The notes: a model not told the origin generated them from the letters alone. Numbered from the stretch's first letter, positions 18,538 to 27,759 are shown. The stretch is DNA of 32,022 bases from an uncultured Pelagibacteraceae bacterium (GCA_902524795.1 CABZEU010000002.1:1-32022), one strand, 5' to 3'. Made by a program: numbers and translations.

Positions 18538-19980
18538 ATGACATCTAAAAAAAATATAAATGTAATGTGGTTCAGGCAAGACTTGAGGTTAGCTGACAAT
18601 CCTGCTCTATCAAAGTCACTAGAGGAGGGTAAGACCCTGCCAATATTTATATTTGATAGCGTAAATTCAAAGGAACACATAAATGGTTCTGCAAGCAAGT
18701 GGTGGCTGCACCATTCATTAACGAAATTAAATAAGTCATTAAAAAATAAACTCTGTTTTTTTAAAGGTAATCCAATAGATATTCTTGATGAAATTAATAA
18801 ACAATTTGAAGTTTCAAATATATTCTGGAATCGATGTTATGAACCTTGGAGAATCAAACGAGACAAAAAAATAAAAAAATATTTCAATGAGAAAGATATA
18901 ATTGTAGATACTTTTAACGGATCGCTTTTATGGGAGCCATGGAATATAGCGAAAAAAGATGGCACTCCCTACAAAGTATTTACTCCATACTATCGAAAAG
19001 GGTGTCTAAATTCTGATAAGCCTCGAATGCCACTACCAGCGCCTAATCTATCTAATTTAATATCAATTGATAATCATGATTTAAATATAGAAGACCTGGA
19101 GCTAATGCCTAAGCATAATTGGTATAATAAAATGACTTCTCTTTGGTCACCTGGAGAAGAAGGAGCACTTAATAAGATTGATGAGTTCATTTCAAATGGA
19201 TTAAATAATTATAAAGAAGGGAGAAATTTTCCATCCAATAAGAACGTTTCACAACTTTCACCGCATTTACATTTTGGCGAAGTATCACCAAACCAAGTAT
19301 GGTATAGAGCGAAAACAAAAGAGGGAAAACTCGGTATCAAAAAAGACTTAGATCACTTTTTGAGTGAATTAGGTTGGCGAGAGTTTTCCTTTAATTTACT
19401 TTTTCATTTTCCTTTTCTTCCAAAAGAAAATTTACAAAAAAAGTTTGATAATTTCCCATGGGATAATGACAAAGATAAATTAAAGAAATGGCAAAAAGGA
19501 CTAACTGGCTATCCGATTGTAGATGCAGGTATGCAAGAATTATGGCAAACAGGCTACATGCATAATAGACTAAGAATGGTAGTGGGGTCATTTCTTGTAA
19601 AAAATTTACTCTTACATTGGCATCATGGAGAAAGATGGTTTTGGGATTGCTTAATTGATGCAGATTTAGCTAGTAATAGTGCAGGATGGCAATGGATTGC
19701 TGGTTCAGGAGCAGATGCTGCCCCATATTTTAGAATTTTTAACCCTATAACACAGGGGCAGAAATTTGATCCTGATGGAAAATATACAAGAAAATATCTG
19801 CCTGTTCTGAGCGATATACCAGATAAATTTTTATTTAACCCTTGGGAAGCTCCTAGTGATGTTTTAAAATCTGCAGGCATAAAGCTTGGCGAAAATTATC
19901 CACTACCTATTGTTGAAATTGGTTCTTCCCGTCAAAAAGCCTTAGAGGCATTTGCTACAACTAAAACTTTAATAGCCTAA
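18538..19980 (+). CDS. phrB: Deoxyribodipyrimidine photolyase (class I CPD type)
   Basis: Light-driven repair of UV-induced cyclobutane pyrimidine dimers using FADH-. It has 480 aa. The N-terminal alpha/beta antenna domain starts with VMWFRQDLRLADNPAL. The C-terminal FAD domain has RNFPSNKNVSQLSPHLHFGEVSP, SELGWREFSF, GYPIVDAGMQELWQTGYMHNR, and the segment HWHHGERWFWDCLIDADLASNSAGWQWIAGSGADAAPYFRIFNP. The last includes the GWQW tryptophan of the electron-transfer chain and the dimer-binding pocket. The closest class is E. coli PhrB-like, and the antenna cofactor (folate or flavin) is not certain. It fits life in sunlit surface water. Its stop shares a base with the next gene's ATG. Confidence 0.95.
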   Translation: MTSKKNINVMWFRQDLRLADNPALSKSLEEGKTLPIFIFDSVNSKEHINGSASKWWLHHSLTKLNKSLKNKLCFFKGNPIDILDEINKQFEVSNIFWNRCYEPWRIKRDKKIKKYFNEKDIIVDTFNGSLLWEPWNIAKKDGTPYKVFTPYYRKGCLNSDKPRMPLPAPNLSNLISIDNHDLNIEDLELMPKHNWYNKMTSLWSPGEEGALNKIDEFISNGLNNYKEGRNFPSNKNVSQLSPHLHFGEVSPNQVWYRAKTKEGKLGIKKDLDHFLSELGWREFSFNLLFHFPFLPKENLQKKFDNFPWDNDKDKLKKWQKGLTGYPIVDAGMQELWQTGYMHNRLRMVVGSFLVKNLLLHWHHGERWFWDCLIDADLASNSAGWQWIAGSGADAAPYFRIFNPITQGQKFDPDGKYTRKYLPVLSDIPDKFLFNPWEAPSDVLKSAGIKLGENYPLPIVEIGSSRQKALEAFATTKTLIA

Positions 19981-20498
19981 TGAATACAGAAACTATTCTC
20001 CTTATTGTCCAAATGGTAGCAGCATTTGGTGTGCTGGTTTCTGTAATATATTTAGGTTTACAAATTCATCAACAAAACGAAATTACTAAAGCTCAATTTG
20101 GACATTCCCTAACACAACGAATGTATGAAAGATATTTTAATACAGCTAAAGATAAGGAGTTTAGTAATTTTTTAGCAAAGGATTGGGCTACAGGCGACTT
20201 AGACGACTCGGATAAATGGCGCGTTGCTATTTTTATAAACACTTTGTTGGTAGATATATTTGATACCTATGAAAAAGTTGACAAAGGGTTTGTCGATGAA
20301 TCTCATTTAAAAATGAGGATGCACATGCTGAAGCTTGGAGTCATGAAGGCACCCATAGCACAATCATCATGGAAATATTGGAAAGGGATTAAGTCAGATG
20401 AGTTTATTAAGTGGTTTGAAGATGAAATTTATGGAGATTCTGAATCTTTCAATGAAGGTTATCAAGAAGAAGTAATCCCTAATGTTAGGCGAAAATAG
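19980..20498 (+). CDS. Conserved small membrane protein of unknown function
   Basis: A 172-aa protein with one N-terminal membrane helix (about 5-26, ending VSVIYLGLQIHQQNE) and a helical cytoplasmic domain rich in Trp and acidic residues (DLDDSDKWR, SSWKYWKGIK, KWFEDEIYG). I know this layout, 'VYLALQIRQN'-like helix plus soluble domain, as a common uncharacterised family in marine Proteobacteria; no function is established. ATG overlaps the photolyase stop by one base (TAATG), so the two are probably translated together. Confidence 0.72.
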   Translation: MNTETILLIVQMVAAFGVLVSVIYLGLQIHQQNEITKAQFGHSLTQRMYERYFNTAKDKEFSNFLAKDWATGDLDDSDKWRVAIFINTLLVDIFDTYEKVDKGFVDESHLKMRMHMLKLGVMKAPIAQSSWKYWKGIKSDEFIKWFEDEIYGDSESFNEGYQEEVIPNVRRK

Positions 20499-20516
20499 CC
20501 AGTTTTTAAGCTTTTT

Positions 20517-20532
20517 ATAGAAATTTTTCTAT
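20517..20532 (+). terminator. Weak hairpin between the small membrane protein and panB
   Basis: ATAGAAA (20517-20523) and TTTCTAT (20526-20532) form an AT-rich inverted repeat in the 55-bp gap. With no GC pairs at the base and no clean U-run, termination is doubtful. Confidence 0.2.
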
Positions 20533-20553
20533 TTCTAAAGTATAAACCGCTGG

Positions 20554-21381
20554 ATGAAACGTAAATCTGTAATTGATATCAAAAAACAAAAGGGAAAAAC
20601 CCCTATTGTTTGCTTAACGGCATACACTTCACCGATTGCAAGATCTATTGATAGCTGCGGTGATCTTTTATTAGTAGGCGACTCACTTGGAATGGTTCTA
20701 TATGACTATCAAAATACATTGCCAGTAACCCTCTTTCAAATGATAGAGCATTCAAAATCTGTTGTTAATGCAACAAAACAGTCGTGCATTATAGTTGATA
20801 TGCCGTTTGGCACTTATGAAGAGTCAGTTGACAAAGCTTTTATGAATGCTGCTAAAGTAATGAAGGAAACAAACTGCAATGGAGTAAAGCTTGAGGGTGG
20901 AAAAAATATGTTTGAAACAGTAAAATATTTAACTGATCGTTCAATCCCAGTAATGGGACATATTGGTCTTCAGCCTCAAAGTGTACTCATAGATGGTGGC
21001 TATAAAGTCAAAGGAAGAAATAAATTTGATTGGGGCAAGTATATTGATGATGCAATTGCAATAGAAGAAGCTGGGGCATTTTCAGTAGTGTTAGAAGGTA
21101 TGGCTGAACCATTAGCTGCAGAGATCACATCAAAATTATCGATACCAACGATTGGTATAGGCGCCTCTCCTAATTGCGATGGCCAAGTATTAGTAACAGA
21201 AGATATGTTAGGCTTAACTGACATTGCCCCTAAGTTTGTAAAAAAATATGCAGATTTAGAAAGCATAATAAAAAAGGCAGCACAACAATATGCTGGCGAG
21301 GTGAGAAATAGAGAGTTTCCAAGTAAGGAGCATACTTATGATATGAATCCTCAAATTGTTAGAAAAGGTGATGAAGATTAA
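20554..21381 (+). CDS. panB: 3-methyl-2-oxobutanoate hydroxymethyltransferase
   Basis: Ketopantoate hydroxymethyltransferase, the first step of pantothenate (coenzyme A) synthesis, using methylene-tetrahydrofolate. At 275 aa it is a full-length TIM barrel. Active-site residues are in place: Mg-binding D43 (VGDSLGM) and D82 (VDMPFGTY), substrate-binding K112 and E114 (VKLEGG), and the catalytic E181 (VVLEGM). HIGLQPQS and the C-terminal RNREFPSKEHTY are also family-typical. The stop overlaps the next start by one base. panB followed by the YfgM-like, bamB and der genes is a common alphaproteobacterial order. Confidence 0.97.
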   Translation: MKRKSVIDIKKQKGKTPIVCLTAYTSPIARSIDSCGDLLLVGDSLGMVLYDYQNTLPVTLFQMIEHSKSVVNATKQSCIIVDMPFGTYEESVDKAFMNAAKVMKETNCNGVKLEGGKNMFETVKYLTDRSIPVMGHIGLQPQSVLIDGGYKVKGRNKFDWGKYIDDAIAIEEAGAFSVVLEGMAEPLAAEITSKLSIPTIGIGASPNCDGQVLVTEDMLGLTDIAPKFVKKYADLESIIKKAAQQYAGEVRNREFPSKEHTYDMNPQIVRKGDED

Positions 21382-22013
21382 TGTCAGATATTTTAAGGCA
21401 AGTTGATGAAGAATTGAGACAGGATCGTCTAATAAATTTGTGGAGACGTTACCGTGTATATTTAATTGGTGGACTAATCTTATTAATTGGTTCGGTACTT
21501 GGCTATCAAATTAACAAGTCGGTAAATCAGTCATTTTATGAGGAAGAAGTAGAGAAATATCTTGGTACTTCAGATTTAGTAGATCTTAATCAAACGATTG
21601 AAAACCTAGGTGAAATAAAAAGTTCAAATCAATTACTTATTTCAGGTATTGCGCAAATTAAAATTGCAACTCTATTAATGAAAAATGGAAAAATACAAGA
21701 AAGCAAAAACAAGCTTTTAGAAATAATCAATGAAGACAAAACAGGAGACATCATAACTGACCTGGCTATCTATTTTTATTTAATGAGTAATTTAAATGAC
21801 ATGACAATGGATGAAATAAATATATATATTGACAGTAATAAATTAGAAAATAGTTCTTTTAAATTTCTTTTTAAGGAAATTATTGCTATTAAAAATTTAT
21901 TAGCAGGTAAAATTCAAATATCCAAAGAAAAATTTGATGAACTAATTAATGATGCAAATACTCCAAGAGATATTGTTATTAGGGCAACTAAATTTTTAGA
22001 CACAATTAAATAG
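21381..22013 (+). CDS. YfgM-like membrane-anchored TPR protein
   Basis: A 210-aa protein. The N-terminal cytoplasmic segment (DILRQVDEELRQDRLINLWRRY) is the standard opening of the alphaproteobacterial YfgM/TPR_21-like family. A membrane helix at about 27-45 is followed by a periplasmic region of degenerate TPR helices (ISGIAQIKIATLLMKNGKIQESKNKLLEII). The relation to E. coli YfgM rests on domain layout and on position immediately before bamB and der, as in E. coli. It probably acts in envelope protein quality control with the translocon or periplasmic chaperones. Confidence 0.85.
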   Translation: MSDILRQVDEELRQDRLINLWRRYRVYLIGGLILLIGSVLGYQINKSVNQSFYEEEVEKYLGTSDLVDLNQTIENLGEIKSSNQLLISGIAQIKIATLLMKNGKIQESKNKLLEIINEDKTGDIITDLAIYFYLMSNLNDMTMDEINIYIDSNKLENSSFKFLFKEIIAIKNLLAGKIQISKEKFDELINDANTPRDIVIRATKFLDTIK

Positions 22014-22014
22014 T

Positions 22015-23313
22015 ATGAGAAATGTTTTATATATTATTTTACTATCAACATTTGTAATATTTAGTTGCACAAAAAAAGAAATAATTGAGAAAAATGCTAA
22101 TAGCTTTTCTATATTGGCCTATGATGCAGAGATATCAGAAACAATAGGTTTAAATATAGAAGATATAAGAATAGATCCTCCAAAAGAAGTAAAATATTGG
22201 TCGCAGCATTTTCAAAATCCTGGAAATAATTTGAATAATATATTCTCTTTATCTGCTATAAAAAATAAGACAAAGATTGTTTCTGGAACAAGAGGAGTCC
22301 TTAACATAATCCAGCCAATTTATTTTAATGATTTGATTTGCTACGTTTTGCCGAAAGGCTTCTTAGAATGTAAAAATCATAAAAATAATGAAAAAATATT
22401 TTCAATTGATATTAAAATTGATTCCAATAAAAATTATGAAGTAATAAGAGGCGGACTTGCTTATTTTGATAATAAAATAGTGCTAGTTGATGCTTACGGG
22501 CAGATTTTGCTTGTTGACTCTAGTGATGGAAATAAAATATGGGAGAAGAAAATTGAATTTCCCATATTATCCCCACCGCTAATTTATAGAAATCAGATTT
22601 TATTTATATCATCTGATAATCGGTTATTTTCACTTTCTTTAGAAACTGGTGACATTGAGTGGTCATTTCAAACAGTGGCTGAAGACAAGAAGAGTCTCAT
22701 AACAGCCTCTCCAATAGCCTTCGAGAACGTAATTATAGCTCCTTTTAGCAATGGTGAACTAGTTGCCTTTACTAATGACACTGGAAGACCCCTGTGGTCA
22801 GAAAATGTTTCAAAAATCTCATTATTGAGTAATTTCGATATTAAAGATATTTCAGCTAGTCCAGTCTTATCAAGTAATTCAATTTTTTCTGTTAGCACTA
22901 ACGGCAAATTGATATCGACAAATGCTATTAGTGGGAGAAGGAATTGGGCAATAGACATGTCAGGATACAGAACTCCAACTATTTCAGGAGGTCAAATATA
23001 TGTCATTGATGAAGATGGAAAACTTATTTGTTTAAATAAAAATACTGGTGAAGTTTTTTGGATTACAGAACTCAATAAATTTAAAAAAGGTCAAAAAGCA
23101 AAGGATTTGAATTTGTGGCTAGGACCATATTTAATTAATAATTTATTATATAATATTTCTTACTTTGGCGAGTTAAAAATTGTATCACCAATGACAGGTG
23201 AAATATTGTCAACTGATAGTTTAGGTGTAAAAGGCATTATATTGCCCCCAGTAATATTGAGTAATGCAGTATTTATAATGGATGAAAATTCCAATGTCTT
23301 CCACTTTGAATAA
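22015..23313 (+). CDS. bamB: Outer-membrane assembly lipoprotein BamB (PQQ-like propeller)
   Basis: Accessory lipoprotein of the BAM complex that inserts beta-barrel proteins into the outer membrane. It has 432 aa with a lipoprotein signal ending at C18 (FVIFSC). An eight-bladed propeller of PQQ-like repeats follows, each blade ending in an SGNKIWEKKI / TGDIEWSFQ / TGRPLWSEN / SGRRNWAID / TGEVFWITE type strand. The gene sits one base after the YfgM-like stop and its last 32 bp overlap the der start. The order YfgM-like-bamB-der matches that of E. coli. Confidence 0.93.
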   Translation: MRNVLYIILLSTFVIFSCTKKEIIEKNANSFSILAYDAEISETIGLNIEDIRIDPPKEVKYWSQHFQNPGNNLNNIFSLSAIKNKTKIVSGTRGVLNIIQPIYFNDLICYVLPKGFLECKNHKNNEKIFSIDIKIDSNKNYEVIRGGLAYFDNKIVLVDAYGQILLVDSSDGNKIWEKKIEFPILSPPLIYRNQILFISSDNRLFSLSLETGDIEWSFQTVAEDKKSLITASPIAFENVIIAPFSNGELVAFTNDTGRPLWSENVSKISLLSNFDIKDISASPVLSSNSIFSVSTNGKLISTNAISGRRNWAIDMSGYRTPTISGGQIYVIDEDGKLICLNKNTGEVFWITELNKFKKGQKAKDLNLWLGPYLINNLLYNISYFGELKIVSPMTGEILSTDSLGVKGIILPPVILSNAVFIMDENSNVFHFE

Positions 23314-24115
23314 AATAAATTTTTGTATTATTGGCAAACCAAATTCAGGTAAATCAACTCTATTTAACTGTTTACTTGAAGAAAGTATTTCTCCAGTAGG
23401 TGATGAATACGGACTTACAAAGAATTTATTTAAAGATAAATTTACGTTGTATAATTACAATTTTACAATTTTTGACACTCCAGGACTGAGACGAAAAAGT
23501 AAGATATATGATCTGGACGAAAAGAATAGAAACAAGGAAGTTATAACACTTATTGACAAGGTTGACGTAGTAATTTTACTCATAGATTCTGTTGAAAGCA
23601 TTACCAAGCAAGATTTTAGGTTAGCTGATTTGGCAATAACAAAAAAAAAGATAGTATTTTTTTTATTTAATAAGATGGATCTTATTGATGAGGGAAAGAA
23701 ATTTAAAACTAAGATAGAAAAATATTTATGCAATAATTATAGTCAATATCAAATGATAAACACAGATTTCATTTCTGCAAAAAAAAATATTAGAATTAAA
23801 AATTTTGTAAAACAAATTATAAACAAAAATAAACTTATACGCATTGAAATCACAAAAACTAATTTAAATAAATTCCTTAATTATTTAAATAAGCAATCAA
23901 AATATCCAAAAATTAAAAAAAGAGAAATTAAGCCAAAGTACATTGTGCAAATAAAGACTGGCTCTCCACTTTTTAAAGTTTTTATTAATTCCAAAAAGAA
24001 AGCGCCTCTTATATTTCAAAGATTCTTTGATAATGCATTTAGGGATTTTTTTAAAATAAAAGGAGTGCCTATTTCTTATCAATTCATAAGTTCCAGCAAT
24101 CCTTATTCAGACTAA
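23282..24115 (+). CDS. der: Der-type GTPase with a single G domain
   Basis: Der (EngA) is a ribosome-assembly GTPase, normally 430-490 aa with two tandem G domains and a C-terminal KH-like domain. This gene encodes only 277 aa. There is one G domain with G1 GKPNSGKS (18-25), G2 T46, G3 DTPG (65-68), G4 NKMD (130-133) and G5 SAK (165-167). A KH-like domain (about 190-275) ends in the Der-typical GVPISYQFISSSNPY. The stretch after G3 (LRRKSKIYDLDEKN) resembles the second G domain of full-length Der, so the first domain appears lost. There is no room upstream, since bamB overlaps by 32 bp. ATG 23294 (Met5) is a possible alternative start. The context supports Der rather than Era. Confidence 0.85.
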   Translation: MKIPMSSTLNKINFCIIGKPNSGKSTLFNCLLEESISPVGDEYGLTKNLFKDKFTLYNYNFTIFDTPGLRRKSKIYDLDEKNRNKEVITLIDKVDVVILLIDSVESITKQDFRLADLAITKKKIVFFLFNKMDLIDEGKKFKTKIEKYLCNNYSQYQMINTDFISAKKNIRIKNFVKQIINKNKLIRIEITKTNLNKFLNYLNKQSKYPKIKKREIKPKYIVQIKTGSPLFKVFINSKKKAPLIFQRFFDNAFRDFFKIKGVPISYQFISSSNPYSD

Positions 24116-24801
24116 AGCTGAATAATCTCACCGCTTCTTTCATTTGATAGCAAGAATTTTACAATCGCGCTTGCAACGTCAACTGGATCTTTTATTTGCT
24201 TTTTATTCTCACCTGGCATGATACTTTCTCTAAATTTAGTGTTTACTGCACCTGGATAGATAATATTAGCATTTATAGAAGTGCCCTTATTCTCATTGGC
24301 GAAACTTAAGAGTAGTTCATTTAATGCTGTCATGATTGGTTGATAAATACCCCAATATTGCGACTTCATTTCAGTTTTAATTGAAGAAATAATAACAAAG
24401 TTAGATTTTTTAGAATTTTTCAGTAAAGGATGAAAATGTTTCATAATTCTAAAATTAGAAATATAGTTTAAATTGATAATGTCATTTAATTCATTTAAAT
24501 CAATTGACTCTACAGGAGATAGCTTAGTAATTTGACCCGCAGATGAGACAATAATATCTAAAAATTTATCTTTTTTGAAAATTTCTTCAGAAAGATTTTC
24601 TATTACATTAGGCTTACATAAATCAATTGGAACAACTGTACATTTACATCCATTTGAAATTATTTTATCATTTATTTCTTCTAATTTAGATGTATTGCGT
24701 GACACAAGATATATGTGTTTAACCGACTTTGACAGCTCCTGAGCAACACTAGATCCAATTCCAGATGAGGCGCCCGTAATAAGACAATTTAGAGTTCTCA
24801 T
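24112..24801 (-). CDS. Short-chain dehydrogenase/reductase with substituted catalytic lysine
   Basis: A Rossmann-fold SDR of 229 aa. The cofactor motif TGASSGIG (9-16) is intact, and SSAG (86-89) stands for the usual NNAG. The Ser (S139/S140) and Tyr (Y153, in GIYQPIM) of the active site are present, but the YxxxK lysine is Met157. Alignment is anchored on both sides by YWGIY and TALNELL, matching the usual YWGxYxxSKAAL. The C-terminal NIIYPGAVNTKF is the normal PG motif. Reductase activity is therefore doubtful; binding NAD(P) remains possible. Two bp follow the cvpA stop; the 3' end overlaps convergent der by 4 bp. Substrate unknown. Confidence 0.85.
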   Translation of the reverse strand: MRTLNCLITGASSGIGSSVAQELSKSVKHIYLVSRNTSKLEEINDKIISNGCKCTVVPIDLCKPNVIENLSEEIFKKDKFLDIIVSSAGQITKLSPVESIDLNELNDIINLNYISNFRIMKHFHPLLKNSKKSNFVIISSIKTEMKSQYWGIYQPIMTALNELLLSFANENKGTSINANIIYPGAVNTKFRESIMPGENKKQIKDPVDVASAIVKFLLSNERSGEIIQL

Positions 24802-24803
24802 GT

Positions 24804-25319
24804 TTATATGCCTATTTCATCTAAATTTCTTGGTATATGTTCAAAGAAATCTATTCCAATATTTACCACTTCAGAAAATGAGCTGTTATCCATAAAGTCA
24901 TCTAATAGACTTAAGGATATATTTTGATTCACAAAAAATAAAGTTATGACAACTATAATATATCCCCTGAAAATGCCTAGGACTCCTCCAAGTCCCATAT
25001 CTACAACTCCTTTTTTTTTAGGTTGTAAAAAACCGATGAAAAGTCTCAGTATGAATGAAATAAAAATATATGAGGTTATGAGGGTAATTAGAAATATTGT
25101 AACATCAGATAAAGTTTCATTAGTAATATATTGATCTGCAACTGGCCTTAATAAGACAAAACAATTTTTAAGTATAAAAAATATTAGTACCCATTTAATT
25201 AAATTACAAAAACTTTTTAATAATCCATTTTTAATACCAAAAAAAATTGATATGAGGCAAATGATTAGGAAAGTAATATCAAAAGCATTAAGAAATTGAG
25301 AATAATTAAGATCGCTCAT
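24804..25319 (-). CDS. cvpA: CvpA-family membrane protein
   Basis: A 171-aa inner-membrane protein with four predicted helices (about 14-30, 38-58, 70-95, 108-130) and the conserved glycine-rich stretch VDMGLGGVLGIFRG between helices 3 and 4, the family hallmark. E. coli CvpA was named for colicin V production and is linked to envelope homeostasis and stress tolerance; the molecular function is not settled. Its start overlaps the end of the upstream exporter gene by 14 bp, so the pair should be co-translated. The C-terminal tail is acidic (LLDDFMDNSS). Confidence 0.85.
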   Translation of the reverse strand: MSDLNYSQFLNAFDITFLIICLISIFFGIKNGLLKSFCNLIKWVLIFFILKNCFVLLRPVADQYITNETLSDVTIFLITLITSYIFISFILRLFIGFLQPKKKGVVDMGLGGVLGIFRGYIIVVITLFFVNQNISLSLLDDFMDNSSFSEVVNIGIDFFEHIPRNLDEIGI

Positions 25320-27756
25320 CTAATGAATTTTTATTAAAATACCCAAGTAATATGGGTAATATAGTAAGACTTCCTACTAAAGCAATAAACATTGCAAGCG
25401 CTGTAAATGCTCCGAAGTATATTGTAGGGTAAAAATTAGAAAATACCAAAATTGAGAAACCTGCCATAATAGTTATTGAAGTATTTTTGATTGCAGTGCT
25501 AACTGTTTTCTGGCAATTATTGACCGCATCTGCGTGTGATCCAGTTATCGCAAAATATTCACGATACCTATAAACATAATGTATGCAATTATCTACCGCT
25601 ATCCCAATCGTAATAGAGGCAATCGTAATTGTCATTAAATCTAGGGGTATTTTTAACAAGCCCATAGTTCCCAATATAACAAAACAGGCTACTAAATTTG
25701 GTATTAAAGCAGCTAAAGCTATTTTATAGGATCGAAATAAAATAATTAATATTATAAATATTCCCATTAAAACAATTCCTAAAGATTTTATTTGAGAGTC
25801 AAACAGACTTTGCAACATGTTATTGTAAAGAATTAGTATGCCAGTAAGACTTACCTCAATATTTTTATTGTTATAATTTGATTCCATATGTTCTTTAAGT
25901 TTATTAACAAAATCTGCCCTTTTTAACTCTGGGTGAGTGTCGATTACCCGCAGAGATATTCTTGCTTGATTTTTATCAATCAACACATATGGTTTTAAAA
26001 TTTGATCTTTAATATCTTGTGGTAATTTTTTGTATAAAACTGAGAGTTCAAGAGTATCAAATTCTTCATTTAAATTAAGTTTTTCAGCAGTTCTTATAAT
26101 GGATGCCAATGAAAGTACTTTACCTACGAAATCGTACGTTTCTAGATAGTCATGAATACTCTTAACATTGTCAATTTTTTCTTTAGTAAACCAGTAATCT
26201 GAAGGATCATAATCAATGCCAAAATCCATTAAATCCTCCTCTTCAAAAGAGAAATCATCATTTGACCCATCTTTGAATTGAATAATAATATCCAATGGAG
26301 TAGTTCCACCCAATTGTTCATCAATTAATTTCATTCCTTTGTATATTTCAGTATCTTCTTTAAAGTAATTAACAAAACTATTTTCTACTTTAAGGGTACT
26401 TGCTCCATATACGCCAATAGCAAACAAAGATGTAAAAAATAATAATGTCAATACTGGGAATTTGATCGATAAGATAGAAAATACGTCCTTACTACTATTT
26501 TCATCCAATTGAGCGGTACTTTTTAAATTTAAGACTGATATTAAAATTGGTAAGAAAATAAAACTGGATACATATGTGATAGTTAGACCCATGCACATCA
26601 TAAGGCCAAAATCCATAACTGGTTTAATTCCACTTGTGTAAAGCGATGCAAATGCAAAAATAGTTGTTAGAGCTGCAAATAGACAAGGCTTATACATTTT
26701 TCCTAGTGCAAGTATAATATTTTGATTTATTGTAGATTTTTCCTTCTCTAAACTTATTTGTCGGTATCTTACAACTATATGTACGGTCATTGATAAAGAT
26801 AAGATCAAAACAAGCATGATAAAATTTGATGAAATAACTGTTACCTTCCATCCAAGTAGCGAAATAGACCCGATCATAGAAATTAAAATAAATATGCAAT
26901 TAGCTATACATGCAATCATCCACAAAGGGCTTCTAAAAACAAGATAGAGCACAATTAATATAAAAATAAAGGCTCCAATCCCGAAAATAATAATATCATT
27001 TTTAACGAATGCGATAGTATCATTTGCGATCATTGAAACTCCACCTAGATGGATTTTAATATTCTTACCTTCGAATTGCTCAATAATTGATCTGATAATT
27101 AAAATATTATTTTCTCTCTTTATATCCTGTTTCTTTTTTTCAATTTCATACTTGAAGTCTAGTTGAGATAAAAGTTCAAGCTCAGCATCATTTTTTTTAA
27201 CTAGCTCATTTAGTCTTATTCTTTCATTTACTATTGCATCGAAATTAAGATTTTTTTTTAGATTAATTAGCAGACCTGTAGTTGTTGCATCTTCACTAAT
27301 GATTAAGTTTTTGAAAATTGGACTATTAAGCAATTCTATCTCAGCATCAGCGATATTTACCTGTGGTGATTTAATTGTAATTATTTCATTTGCTAGATCT
27401 GATAAAGATTGATTATTAATCTCTAATAATGGCGCGTCAAAAATTGATTGAGTTGAGTCAACAAAGGGAAGCTTTTCAATTTCTGTAATAAAAGCATTTA
27501 AGAAATCAAGATTTTGTTTTTTAATGAATTTCTGTTTTGAAGTGAATGTAACAATTAAAAAGTCACTTGAATCATAGTCCTTGATTAATTCTTGATATCT
27601 TTTTAAATCATCATCTTGTTCTAAGATGAGAGTATCAGAAGATGCGTCAAGTTGAAAATTATCAGAATTAAATAGAAAAAAAAAAGCAATTGCTACAAGT
27701 AGCAATAAAGATAATTTTGAATAATTATCAAGAACTGACGAAAATACTTTTTTCAT
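25306..27756 (-). CDS. MMPL/RND-superfamily exporter (COG1033 type)
   Basis: An 816-aa membrane protein with the two-fold RND layout in short form. One N-terminal helix (about 14-30) is followed by a periplasmic domain, then helices at about 250-410 (with ILSLSMTVHIVVRYRQ in the TM4 position). A helix near 430, a second periplasmic domain and a final helix block at about 650-805 (ITIGIAVDNCIHYVYRYRE) complete it. The SSDTLILEQDDDLKRYQ segment after helix 1 is typical of the predicted-exporter group related to HpnN and MMPL proteins, which move lipids or hydrophobic compounds. The first periplasmic domain contains a charged helical stretch (about 175-225) likely to form a coiled coil. Substrate unknown; there is no adaptor gene nearby. 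It sits 3 bp after alr. Confidence 0.85.
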   Translation of the reverse strand: MKKVFSSVLDNYSKLSLLLLVAIAFFFLFNSDNFQLDASSDTLILEQDDDLKRYQELIKDYDSSDFLIVTFTSKQKFIKKQNLDFLNAFITEIEKLPFVDSTQSIFDAPLLEINNQSLSDLANEIITIKSPQVNIADAEIELLNSPIFKNLIISEDATTTGLLINLKKNLNFDAIVNERIRLNELVKKNDAELELLSQLDFKYEIEKKKQDIKRENNILIIRSIIEQFEGKNIKIHLGGVSMIANDTIAFVKNDIIIFGIGAFIFILIVLYLVFRSPLWMIACIANCIFILISMIGSISLLGWKVTVISSNFIMLVLILSLSMTVHIVVRYRQISLEKEKSTINQNIILALGKMYKPCLFAALTTIFAFASLYTSGIKPVMDFGLMMCMGLTITYVSSFIFLPILISVLNLKSTAQLDENSSKDVFSILSIKFPVLTLLFFTSLFAIGVYGASTLKVENSFVNYFKEDTEIYKGMKLIDEQLGGTTPLDIIIQFKDGSNDDFSFEEEDLMDFGIDYDPSDYWFTKEKIDNVKSIHDYLETYDFVGKVLSLASIIRTAEKLNLNEEFDTLELSVLYKKLPQDIKDQILKPYVLIDKNQARISLRVIDTHPELKRADFVNKLKEHMESNYNNKNIEVSLTGILILYNNMLQSLFDSQIKSLGIVLMGIFIILIILFRSYKIALAALIPNLVACFVILGTMGLLKIPLDLMTITIASITIGIAVDNCIHYVYRYREYFAITGSHADAVNNCQKTVSTAIKNTSITIMAGFSILVFSNFYPTIYFGAFTALAMFIALVGSLTILPILLGYFNKNSLDERS

Positions 27757-27759
27757 TAC

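Noticed and set aside
22668-22958. 96-codon reverse-strand ORF inside bamB
   Set aside because: The sense frame encodes regular PQQ-propeller blades; the antisense product has no supporting context.
23282-24115. Era or another small GTPase in place of Der
   Set aside because: The segment after G3 (LRRKSKIY), the Der-type C-terminal end (GVPISYQF...SSNPY) and the position after bamB all fit Der; Era would show its own KH signature and sits near rnc/recO.
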